Source of the DNA: Zhengitettix transpicula | Taxonomy: Eukaryota > Arthropoda > Insecta > Orthoptera > Tetrigidae | DNA: 64,000 bases | Assembly (NCBI GenBank): GCA_037074705.1 | Contig: CM073590.1 | Coordinates: forward strand, 131,335,600-131,399,599 | Direction of reading: 5' to 3' | Shown: in pieces, positions 46,950 to 57,738 of the stretch | How positions within the stretch are numbered: position 1 is the first letter of the stretch | How the letters are laid out: every line of letters begins with the position of its first letter | Program-made: the position numbers and the translations under genes | Notes under the pieces: model-generated | Seen by the model: only the letters and a program-made list of their open reading frames with translations | Told to the model about the DNA's origin: nothing | The model's database searches: none

Positions 46950-47237
46950 AGAGAAGTAGCAGGAGTCAACCGAGTGAGGGAGAGACGAAGAGGAGGTTCC
47001 TGGTTCCTGAGTTTGATCTAAAAATATTAATTTTAGAATCTGTGAATTGTAGAAGCTGTGCAAAAATCCGTCATAGTACTACGACAATTATTTAGGTATC
47101 CTGGAATGCTGAGCAGCCGTGAGTACCAATTTAAAACAATTAATTATGTAAACCGGATTAAAAGATAGACGTCAGATTTCGTTTTCTTCCTTTGATAAAA
47201 TTTGCTAATTAGAATCCATCTTTTTAGTGTAATTATT

Positions 47238-47243
<6 letters not shown>
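46950..47243 (-). mobile_element. Element C copy, minus orientation
   Basis: On the minus strand it starts TGTAATAATTACAC at 47243, next to a (TA)n tract (47244-47272). It then matches 31610-31880, including ATCCGGTTTACATAA and TTTTTGCACAGCTTCTAC. It lies between the arms of the intronic inverted repeat. Confidence 0.55.
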
Positions 47244-47275
<32 letters not shown>

Positions 47276-47447
47276 TGGATTTTTAAATAACTATTAATTA
47301 TATACGTGTGGTTCAGAACTTCTATCCTGATTAAGTGAGCTCAGGCCCTCGAAAACTAGCAATTTATAATCCGCCCAGTCCGACTAGACCCACTGTTGAT
47401 GTAGGGTAGTCACGTGTGCTGGCTGACGAAAATGAGATATTGCAGAT

Positions 47448-47600
47448 CATTTCGAATATACGTCTGAAAGCCAGAACAAGTAATGCTATATTTTGGTCTT
47501 TAATATCTGAAGGGAAATGTTCATGTTTAAAACAAATTGCGCTACAAATAACCGGATTATTTTGGACTCCTTATCAATGCGAATCTGAATTTTATGAAAT
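47448..47600 (+). pseudogene. hAT-transposase C-terminal remnant, right arm of inverted repeat
   Basis: It encodes the same KARTSNAIFWSLISEGK and ALQITGLFWTPYQCES text as the left arm, in plus orientation, with only a few mismatches and a 1-bp indel. A (TA)n tract follows at 47600. Together the arms could fold into a ~150-bp stem around a ~510-bp loop in the SCaMC pre-mRNA. Confidence 0.5.
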
Positions 47601-47893
47601 ATATATATATATATATATATCTTGATTAGAATGGGAAAAAAGCAATCATGGCTTATGTGAAATAGGGGTCTATATCAATATATAAGCAAGAATGTGATGT
47701 TAAACTAACTTGTATGGACAGTAATGAAAGAATTGATATATGACTAATCTCAAATTGAGGGCTGGTCTCTCCATGTCATAATGTAAACACTAAAATATTT
47801 AGCTATAATAAATATTCGTTCAGTTAAATTGGGTACAGGACAATTTTTATCGTAATTTCAAGATTTCTAATAAATAAAAATTTTGTTTCACAG

Positions 47894-48081
47894 TTGTCAC
47901 CATTAAAAAAGGCACTTATCAAGATCAACCACAAACAATGTCCAGTGTATTTAAAAGTATTTTGAAAAAGGAAGGATTCTCTGGACTGTACAGGGGGATT
48001 ACACCAAACTTATTTAAAGTGGCCCCTGCAGTGAGCATAAGCTATGCTATATATGAAAGATTTAAAAATGTACAATTGTAA
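47894..48081 (+). CDS. SCaMC: SCaMC terminal exon: end of carrier repeat 3 and stop
   Basis: 188 bp, entered in phase 1 after CACAG (to 47893). It encodes 62 residues: MSSVFKSILKKEGFSGLYRG (repeat-3 matrix helix and YRG motif) and ITPNLFKVAPAVSISYAIYE (helix 6), ending FKNVQL and TAA at 48079-48081. The PAVSISY segment is diagnostic of SCaMC proteins. The C-terminal tail is short compared with vertebrate members. The 1432-bp intron before it holds the hAT inverted repeat. Confidence 0.95.
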
Positions 48082-48216
48082 TTAAATGCTGATTACGTCA
48101 CGAAAAAGCAATATCGTTGTCTCAGATCTGTGACTTGTTTCTGAGTAGCTTTTGTCTTTCGAATCCAATATCAACGGTTTTAGTTACAGTCAGACAAAAT
48201 GTGCATATAAAGGAAA

Positions 48217-48222
48217 AATAAA
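48217..48222 (+). terminator. Candidate polyadenylation signal of SCaMC
   Basis: AATAAA lies 136 bp after the SCaMC stop codon, within an A-rich run. A second, downstream choice cannot be excluded. Confidence 0.4.
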
Positions 48223-49384
48223 AAAAAATTATTAATACAAAGCCTATATAGTTACTATAAGTTCAATTATGTTCATACTAATAGCAAAGTTTATTTACCT
48301 AAGAGTAAATGTACAAATTAGGGAAATAGAGAGCTTTCTCTGGAATGTTTAATCTGAAGACATTCATGCTCATGCTGGTCAAATCCCTTACTTGTGGCAG
48401 TCCCTCTCTACCAGCCATAGAACGTTTCGGACGGTCCAATTCCTAGAACGGTTTACCTGCGGTAGGAGGAAGTAACATTGGGAAAACAACAGCCCTTTCC
48501 ATACTAAGCTAATTTATCAAATTTGTTAGATATATACAATTAAAATTTTGCCCCCGACTAGCCAGTTATGAAAACTCAGGGTTTGTTGTGGCAAATTAGG
48601 CCCGGGAAACGATTTTTATAAAAAGTGCTTTACGCAACCATGAAATATGCAATATGGTTACCAGACTGGGGTCTCTGCAACACAGCGACGTCCCTCGCAG
48701 CTGGTCGTCGATGTCTCTCTCGTGGAGTCTCGCTGGTAAATTCTCAAAAAACCCAAGAGCAACCGCTCACCGCAACTTCTCCAGAGTCTTCTCCAGGCAT
48801 CCCTTTCTCCCGACCTGTGAGACCAACTGTTTTTCTATTGGTCCATTTAATTTATTATGGACCAATCACAGGTCTTAGGCTAACCGACGTAGAGAATTTC
48901 AACTCCGAGACACTCTGTGACTGCTGTTTGTTGACGAGAAAACCCCGGAGGTACAGTTACAATCCCCAGCCTGACTGGCACCAAACGGTACTTTTTGCTG
49001 ATGTTGGATAAACATGGTTACTCACGCGTTTAAACAAACTGACTAAAATATCTGTATAATCAATGAAAAGACGCCTATCCTAAATAACGCGCTATATACT
49101 AATGGAATCATTTTCAAATTCAAAATCTTCGTCATTAGAGTCACTTCCATGTTCACCACACACGTATTCCTGTAATTCCAAAGAGGATAATTCTTTGAAT
49201 ACTGGCACTGAAATTTCAGCTGAATGAGGTACTCGGCATATAGTTGAGGCTTAACTAGGATACTCTATATTACATCTGTTTTCTTTGTTTTATCCTCACA
49301 TTTTCACTATCCAAAAGTAACAATCACTTTAGTGATCTCTGGGCTATTGGCAAATCTTACTAATTCCCAGTGAGGGTAAAATTG
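48223..49384. other. Intergenic DNA with a GC-richer segment and a CCAAT palindrome
   Basis: 48625-49011 is GC-richer and open in one plus frame (128 codons), but its translation has no recognisable domain and two frames are open at once. At 48837-48866, ATTGGTCCAT and ATGGACCAAT form perfect 10-bp arms around a 10-bp AT loop. It may be a promoter-like or LTR fragment; unassigned. Confidence 0.4.
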
Positions 49385-50572
49385 CAATTTTAAAATCATA
49401 ATTTATCTCAGTGGCATCCGTAACCCCGGATTCGAGTCTAATCTAGGTTGTTTTTACGTTATTTTTAAGTCATACATCTCCACCAAAAACCTAACGGGTG
49501 CTCTCCTCCCATGCCGATAGGGGTTGGAAATATATACAGAGAATATCTAGAGAATTTTTACGAATCTCATTTATACCGACAAAATATTTATTCCACGCAA
49601 ATATCGGCATGTTCGAAAATTTCTAGCCCCGACCCCTTCTTTCCACGTGTGCGTTGCCCAGATTTTAATAAATAAACTTAACGACACGCATAACCCCAAT
49701 TGATAGCAATCTCGGTTGTTTTCGCGTTATTTTCATGTAAACCCCTCCAACCCCACCGCTTAATCGTGCTCCGCTCCCGTGACGAAAGGGGTTAAAATTA
49801 TACGCGGACAACATGTAGACATGTATGAATGTCATTGATCCCGTAATTTAGTTATTTGACGAAAAAATAGACCGGTTAACATGTTTTAAAATGTTTACAC
49901 CCGGCTACCTCTGCCCATCCCCTCCCACCCCCGCGTGATGTCCAAATGGTTGTAAATAAAATCAGCGACATACGTGAACATGATTTGACTCCATCTCGGT
50001 GGTTTTCGCGTTATTTTCTTGTAATTCCCCTCCACCCCTAACCCTAAGCGTGTTCTCCTCTCATACCGTAAAAGGTCGAAATTTTATACACATAACATCC
50101 GTAGAAATACCATCAATCTAATTAAGCCTGAAAAATATTTATTCAGCGCTAATATCGGCCATGATTACATGTTTCATAATGTCCACCTCCGTCCCTGGGT
50201 GTTAAATGACCAATTGAATGTCATAATTAACCTAAGCAACGTCCAAAACCCTGGATTTTACTCTAATCTCGGTTGTATTAGCGTTATTTTCTAGTAAAGT
50301 CCGTCCACCCCCATGCTGTAAGGGGTTGAAATGATACTTAGATAACATCGGTAGAGACACTAAAAATCTCTTTTACCCCTAAAAATTTTTATGCGGCTGT
50401 TTTAGCATGCTGGGGGCGGTAGACATGTCTCACCCCGACAGTGTTTGTTTCCTGGTCGTAAAGAACACGTGTACGAAATTTGGTGAAATTTGCTCTACCG
50501 GTGTAGATTTGTATAACGAACATACAAATATACAAATATACAAACATACATCCACTCTTCTTTATTTATAAG
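49385..50572 (-). repeat. Family B element copy, inverted
   Basis: Family B modules in minus orientation. The right end carries the CGTGTACGAAATTTGGTGAA block (about 50468) and the ACATACAAATATACAAATAT tract before TTTATTTATAAG. The part 49971-50545 is nearly identical to 1-575 of the window. It directly abuts the CTAGCTGGGTGCCCAGCG end of the next element at 50573. Confidence 0.8.
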
Positions 50573-53500
50573 ACTAGCTGGGTGCCCAGCGTTGCCCGAG
50601 ATGTCATTTATCTATAACCATCCATAAGACTCCAAATTTGGTTACTTTTGCGCTATTTTTATGTAAAGCTCCTCGAACCCTATCACTAAATGTGCTCACC
50701 TCCCATGCCGAAGGGGCATGAAGTCATTGACTAAATATATCGGCCGTTTTTACATGTTAGAAGATGACCACCCCCACAAATATGCGATAATGATAAAGAA
50801 TGTATTCCACGCAAAATTCGGCCGATTACATTGTCTGAAAATTTATTCCCCCGCCCAACACCTCAAAACCCGTCGCGTTACCCAGGTTGTCACAATTAGA
50901 TTCAGCGACATTCATAGTCTCGGAATTGATTCGAATCTCGGTTGTTTTTGCGGGATTTTATTTAACGTACCTCCACCCCACCCCTAAGCTTGCTCCCCTC
51001 ACAGGGGTTAAATTATACACAAACAACATCGGTATAAATACTTTCAAAGTAATTAACCCCAGGAAATAATTATCGCAAATATCGACCGTTTAACATGTTT
51101 GAAATTTTTCACCCCCGACCACTCCCGCTTCGGGGACTTAAACGGTCAAGTTTAATGTCATAATTAAACTCAGTGACAATCCTGATAGTTTCTGGTTTAT
51201 TTTTATCTAATGCTACTTCCACGCCAACCCTTAAGGGTGCACCCTTTCGAGTCCGAAAGGGGTTGAAATTATACACAGAGAACATGTAGGGAAATTTTAT
51301 TAATCTAATTCATCCCGAAATATATTTAATCGACGCAAAAATCAGCCGGTCAACTCATCCCAACCCAGCCGATACCCGCGCGTTGTCCAGATTGTCATAA
51401 ATAAATTCAGCGACATCCATTACCTTCGATTTGACTCGAATGTCGGTTGTTTTCCCGTTATTTTCATGGAAATTAATTAAACTCAGTGCAATCCCGTTAG
51501 TTTCTGGTTTCTTTTTATGTAATGCTACTTCACGCCCACCCTTAAGGGTGCACCCTTATGAGTCCGAAAGGGAATGAAATTATACACAGAGAACATGTAG
51601 GGAAATTTTATTAATCTAATTCATCCCGAAATATATTTAATTGACGCAAAAAACAGCCGGTCAACTCATCCCAACCCAGCCGATACCCGCGCGTTGTATA
51701 GATTGTCATAAATAAATTCAGCGACATCCATTACCTTCGATTTGACTCGAATCTCGGTTGTTTTCCCGTTATTTTCAAGGAAATTAATTAAACTCAGTGA
51801 CAATCCCGATAGTTTCTGGTTTCTATTTATGTAATGCTACTTCACGCCCACCCTTAAGGGTGCACCCTTATGAGTCCGAAAGGGAATGAAATTATACACA
51901 GAGAACATGTAGGGAAATTTTATTAATCTAATTCATCCCGAAATATATTTAATCGACGCAAAAATCAGCCGGTCAACTCATCCCAACCCAGCCGATACCC
52001 GCGCGTTGTCCAGATTGTCATAAATAAATTCAGCGACATCCATTACCTTCGATTTGACTCGAATGTCGGTTGTTTTCCCGTTATTTTCATGGAAATTAAT
52101 AAAACTCAGTGCAATCCCGTTAGTTTCTGGTTTCTATTTATGTAATGCTACTTCACGCCCACCCTTAAGGGTGCACCCTTATGAGTCCGAAAGGGAATGA
52201 AATTATACACAGAGAACATGTAGGGAAATTTTATTAATCTAATTCATCCCGAAATATATTTAATTGACGCAAAAAACAGCCGGTCAACTCATCCCAACCC
52301 AGCCGATACCCGCGCGTTGTATAGATTGTCATAAATAAATTCAGCGACATCCATTACTTTCGATTTGACTCGAATCTCGGTTGTTTTCCCGTTATTTTCA
52401 AGGAAATTAATTAAACTCAGTGACAATCCCGATAGTTTCTGGTTTCTATTTATGTAATGCTACTTCACGCCCACCCTTAAGGGTGCACCCTTATGAGTCC
52501 GAAAGGGAATGAAATTATACACAGAGAACATGTAGGGAAATTTTATTAATCTAATTCATCCCGAAATATATTTAATCGACGCAAAAATCAGCCGGTCAAC
52601 TCATCCCAACCCAGCCGATACCCGCGCGTTGTCCAGATTGTCATAAATAAATTCAGCGACATCCATTACCTTCGATTTGACTCGAATCTCGGTTGTTTTC
52701 CCGTTATTTTCAAGGAAATTAATTAAACTCAGTGACAATCCCGATAGTTTCTGGTTTCTATTTATGTAATGCTACTTCACGCCCACCCTTAAGGGTGCAC
52801 CCTTATGAGTCCGAAAGGGAATGAAATTATACACAGAGAACATGTAGGGAAATTTTATTAATCTAATTCATCCCGAAATATATTTAATCGACGCAAAAAT
52901 CAGCCGGTCAACTCATCCCAACCCAGCCGATACCCGCGCGTTGTCCAGATAGTCATAAATAAATTCAGCGACATCCATTACCTTCGATTTGACTCGAATG
53001 TCGGTTGTTTTCCCGTTATTTTCATGGAAATTAATTAAACTCAGTGCAATCCCGTTAGTTTCTGGTTTCTTTTTATGTAATGCTACTTCACGCCCACCCT
53101 TAAGGGTGCACCCTTATGAGTCCGAAAGGGGTTGAAATTATTCATTGAGAACATGTAGGGAAATTTTATTATTCTAATTCTTCCCGAAATATATTTAATC
53201 GACGCAAAAATCAGCCGGTAACTCATCCCAACCCAGCCGATACCCGCGCGTTGTCCAGATTGTCATAAATAAATTCAGGGACATCCATGACCTTCGATTT
53301 GACTCGAATCTCGGTTGTTTTCCCGTTATTTTCAAGGAAATCCCCTCCAGCCCCACCCCTATCATGCCTACAAACAACATCGGTAGAAATACTATCAACG
53401 TCAATGGTCCCGGCATTTATTTATTCCACGCTAATATCGATGATTTAACATGTTAGAAAATTTCCATCCCATCCACTCCCGCCCATTAGGGCTAAATGGC

Positions 53501-53912
53501 CAATTTGATGCTATAATTGAACTGGACGACATCCATGACCTTGGATTTGACTCCAATCTCGGTTGTATTCGCGTTATTTTTTTGCAGCGTTCCTCCACCC
53601 AACACCTAAAAGTGCTCTACTGGTAATCCCGACCCCCTTCTGGGGGTGGTAGACGCGTCTTACCCCAACAGTCGGTAGAAACACTATTAATATCTGTGAC
53701 CCCTAAAAATATTTATCCGACTGAAATATAGACTGTTTTAGCATGTTTAAATATTTCCACCCCCGCTTCTGGGGTTGGTAGACGCGTCTCACCCCGACAG
53801 TGTTTTTACCTGGTCGCAAAGAACCCGTGTACGAAATTTGGTGAAATTTGCTCTACCGGTGTAGATTTGTATAACGAACATACAAACATACAAACATACA
53901 TACACTCTTTTT
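50573..53912 (-). repeat. Family B element with internally amplified module, inverted
   Basis: It begins CTAGCTGGGTGCCCAGCG, the reverse complement of the 31.13-kb terminus, and runs to the ACATACATACACTC tract near 53890. Outside the amplified part it is colinear with the reverse complement of 29587-31133. It is about twice as long (3.3 versus 1.55 kb) because of the tandem array at 51143-53322. Confidence 0.85.
51143..53322. repeat. ~311-bp module repeated seven times
   Basis: The boundary phrase CCCGTTATTTTCA recurs at 51454, 51765, 52077, 52388, 52700, 53012 and 53322, with spacing of 310-312 bp; a diverged first unit starts near 51143. Two alternating variants are visible: GAATGTCGG with TTTTCATGG, and GAATCTCGG with TTTTCAAGG. 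Thus 51454-52076 and 52077-52699 are near-identical ~623-bp dimers. The homologous element at 29.6-31.1 kb carries this module once (about 30300-30550). Confidence 0.93.
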
Positions 53913-54290
53913 TATTTATAAGAAGATTAAGTGTAATAATTATTTATATTAAGCCCTTTCGTTCTGGTAGAAAAGGGGTTATTAATGGATTGATTTATAT
54001 GGTTTGGGATTTTGAGAACAATTGTTCTAATAATGTAGATTACGTGGATAATATATTCATTGAAGTTGTAGCAAACTAAATTATAAACTACGTTAGCATG
54101 TAGAGTTTTTGTTACATGTATTTGTCCGTGATTATTTGTTGCTTTATTTCTTCTCAATAATACAACTTCAATTACGGAATAACTGTAAAATTATGTTTAT
54201 AACAATTTATAATGTAATTTTTTTTAAAAGAGTATAAAAAGCAATGGTTCTGAAACACTTTTACTTTTGATTAAACGTAGTTATTAATGG
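53913..54290. other. Short AT-rich spacer between two family B copies
   Basis: No features recognised. Confidence 0.45.
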
Positions 54291-55647
54291 AAAAACATCG
54301 GTTAAAATAGTATGAACAACACCACCCCTAAATCTGCTACTTTCCCGTGGTGGAAAGGTTGAATTTTTACTCATATCACATCGGTAGAAACACTATCAAT
54401 CTATTTTACCAATAAACACATAACATGTTGGCAGTTTTAGAATAATAGACAATTCTCACCCCCAGCCCTAAGCAAGCTCACCACTAATGTCTAAAGGGAT
54501 TTATATTTTCAACAACATCCGTTGAAATAGTATTCACGTAATTCTCCTCCAAGAACGCGCAAGAACTGACTATTTATCTTCCCTTCCAACCCCCACCCTT
54601 TCGAGTTAAATGGGCAATTAAAAATATTTATCGGAAATAAACTCACTGACATCCATAACCTTCGATTTGACTCCAAACTCGGTTGTATTCGCGTTATTTT
54701 TCTGTAAAGCAACCCCACCCCAAACCCTAAGGGTTCTGAATAAAGGGTGCCCTTTTCCCAGGGCGTAGGAGATGAATATTATATTCAGATAACATCGGTA
54801 GAAACACAATCAATATCTTTGACCCCGAAAATATTTATCCAAATCTAATACCTGCTGTTTTAGCATGTTTAAGTATTTCAACCCCCGTCCACCCCCGCTT
54901 CTGGGGTTGGTAGACGCTACTCACCCCGACAGTGTCGTTTTCCTGGTCGCAAAGAACCCGTGTACTAAATTTGGTGAAATTTGATCCACCGGTATAGATT
55001 TTTATTCTCCACCCCAAACGCTAGGGGTGCTCTTTCCCCAGGGTGTAGAGGTTGAAAATTATATTCAGATATCATCAGTGGAAACACTATAAATATCTTT
55101 GACCCCTAAAAATATTTATCCGACTGAAATATCGACTGTTTTAGCATGTACAAATATTTCCACCCCCGCTTCTGGGGGTGGTAGGCGCGTCTCACCCCAA
55201 CAGTGTTGCTTTCCTGGTCGCAAAGAACACGTGTACGAAATTTGTGGAAATTTGATCCACCGGTATAGATTTGTATTCTCCACCCCAAACCCTAAGGTGT
55301 AGGGGTGTAGGGTGTAGGGGATGAAAATTATATTCAGAAAACATCGGTAGGAACACCATCAATATCTTGGCCCCTAAAAATTATTATCCGACTAAAATAT
55401 CGGCTCTTTTAGCATGTTTAAATATTTCAACCCCCGTCCACCCCCGCTTCTGGGGGTGGTAGACATGTCTCACCCCGACAGTGTTTGTTTCCTGGTCGTA
55501 AAGAACACGTGTACGAAATTTGGTGAAATTTGCTCTAACGGTGTAGATTTGTATAACGAACATACAAATATACAAACATACAAACATACAAACATACAAA
55601 CAAACAAACATACAAACAAACATACATACACTCTTTTTTATTTATAA
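54291..55647 (-). repeat. Family B element, inverted, with partial internal repeats
   Basis: 54291-54700 matches the reverse complement of 29130-29570. From about 54713, CCACCCCAAACCCTAAGG-type starts recur at about 55013 and 55276, each followed by a GCATGTTTAA...CGTGTACGAAATTTG block, giving three partial ~265-300-bp repeats. It ends in the ACATACAAACATACAAACAA tract and TTTATTTATAAAA at 55647, exactly where the duplicated block starts. Confidence 0.8.
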
Positions 55648-57738
55648 AATATACGATTTCTGGGAGAGTTTTCTTAATAATATGAGCGCTATCTCAATCA
55701 GTCAGGCTGTGAAAGCTATTAATGAAATTCATTTGAGGTTATTTCGGAACGTCAAATACGAAGTTAGGAACCTCTGGAAACATCAGGCAAAAACAAGACG
55801 CCTCGGAGGTACACCTGAGGCTATTGTCTGAAGATTAGGAGGAAACCCCAAAATTGTTAGATATGTGGGAACGCGACCCGCGGCGTCGATCATGATCCCG
55901 CTCTCCAGAGAATAATTCTGAAAAAGCGACAGGTAAAATGGGATAATTGATAGTCGATGGAGTCACATGGGTGGATTGGGAAAAACCATTCAAAGGGAAA
56001 ATGAAGAACGTCGACGACAGAGAGACTCGTCGAGGAGGTGATTCTCTCTGATGAGTGGTTAGTGAGAGATCGTCTGTAAAACTTCGTACTTAGAAAATAG
56101 TCCACAGGCGACCAATAGGGACTTACATTTCGTTCAATGCTGCCAAGCTAAGTCTGAATGTCCTGTGTTAAGTGACCGATCATATGAGTCATCCACCAGA
56201 AAGAAGGAAGAAAGAATGACCAGCTTAACCATATTACGCGATCGCCAGCACACGTTTAATGCGATCGCGCAGCCAGCAGTAGGCCGTCACTAGAATTCTT
56301 AGAACGGAAGAACGGCCTGAAACGTTGTTTCGAACGGGATACGAGTCTCAGAACATCGCAGAGTATCTAAATATCTCACGTTCTCCGCTACTCGCGGAAA
56401 ACACGTGATACCGCCCTGACATAGTAGATCGCATTTGCCACGTATCATGTTAGAAGATTGAACCTTATAATTAATTGTGTATTCATTTTTATTGTTAAAA
56501 AATCATGTTTTGTGAATAAAGTAGTTCCATTAAACACTGGCGCCCACATCCCGTTACAATTAATTTAATTATTTATCTTTAATTAAAATAATCAAATAAT
56601 CCTTACATCATTGGCAAATCAACAGTTGGCAGCAGCTGTAGCCATAACGTAATTTAAAGCTCAGTGCTAGTTTTGGAACATAATTTTACAGAACTTCTAT
56701 TAACTTAATTTTATTATCTTTAGATATTTTTGTAAGTAAAGTGTGTTTAATAGACAATTTTCTGGAGGTCTGCTGTTCATTCAAGGTTATTGTGTATATT
56801 TTGGACTTAAATGATTTTAATTCATTTATTGGTACTGAATCTATTTTTAACGATAATAAAAGGTAAGGTGTGTGAGGGTGACATAACATCATTACTTCAG
56901 AACTCCTCAGGGTACATTTATTATTTTTTCGTCAATGCTGGGATGAAATCAGAATTACCCGTTTAATTTGATAAGTTGAAATTAAAAAATGTACGTCTGA
57001 TTGAAAATAATGAATAAAAAAGATTGCCAAATCAGACAAAAGAGCGATAATATAAATAGCACACAACGTTTCTGGGATCCTTGTCCCTTTCGTCACGTGC
57101 GAAGAAGAGCCTAGAGCGACACAACTGCACTTGTCAGTTGACTTGTGAAACGTTGTGTGGTATTTATATTAACACTTTTTTGCCTGAATTGGCTATCTTT
57201 CGTATTCATTAATTTGCTAAGTATTTACACCAAAAAAACCAAGAGGAGTAGAAGCCCATCAATCTCGCAAATTTGTATAGCAATAATTGGCGAACGCTCG
57301 TGTCCGTTGTATTTACTTCTCCTGAATATGGATGAGTTCCATAATAAGACATCTCTCGTCCTTGGTGAGACGTGAAATAAATAGATTGTGGTTTCGCTGC
57401 CGGAAACTGTTATCATGTTACACATAGCACAAAGCATATCTTTAGTACTCATGGCACAATTAGATGAGTTCTCAGATAACTATTGAACATCCTTATCTCG
57501 TGTTTGCAGTTTACAGTTCTCACTATTGCATTATAATAATATAATTAAAACTAAATGACCATTACAACGTATTCATTGTTCACCTACGTCAATAATACGT
57601 TATATTTTATTTTCATGCTAATCTGGATCGCCATAGGACTTTTTCATACATTATTTCTCAGGTGAACATGAAAATCAGAAGAGATGACAATAATTTATGG
57701 TAAACGTTCAACAATAACAGAGAAAAAAGAAAAAATGT
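55648..57738 (+). repeat. Duplicated block, copy 2, segment 1 (source 11463-13516)
   Basis: Starts ATACGATTTCTGGGAGAG, as at 11470, and is colinear to AAAAAATGT at 57738. There it jumps to sequence matching 37618 onward; a shared GT lies at the joint. Everything between (13517-37619) is missing from this copy. Confidence 0.92.

Noticed and set aside
48625..49011. A 128-codon plus-strand frame after SCaMC
   Set aside because: No recognisable domain, a second overlapping frame is also open, and the sequence holds an LTR- or promoter-like CCAAT palindrome. Left as unassigned.
51143..53322. Regular repeats that could be mistaken for a CRISPR-like or gene-family array
   Set aside because: Units are ~311 bp with no unique spacers and no cas-type genes. 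The setting is a eukaryotic dispersed element, so this is module amplification.
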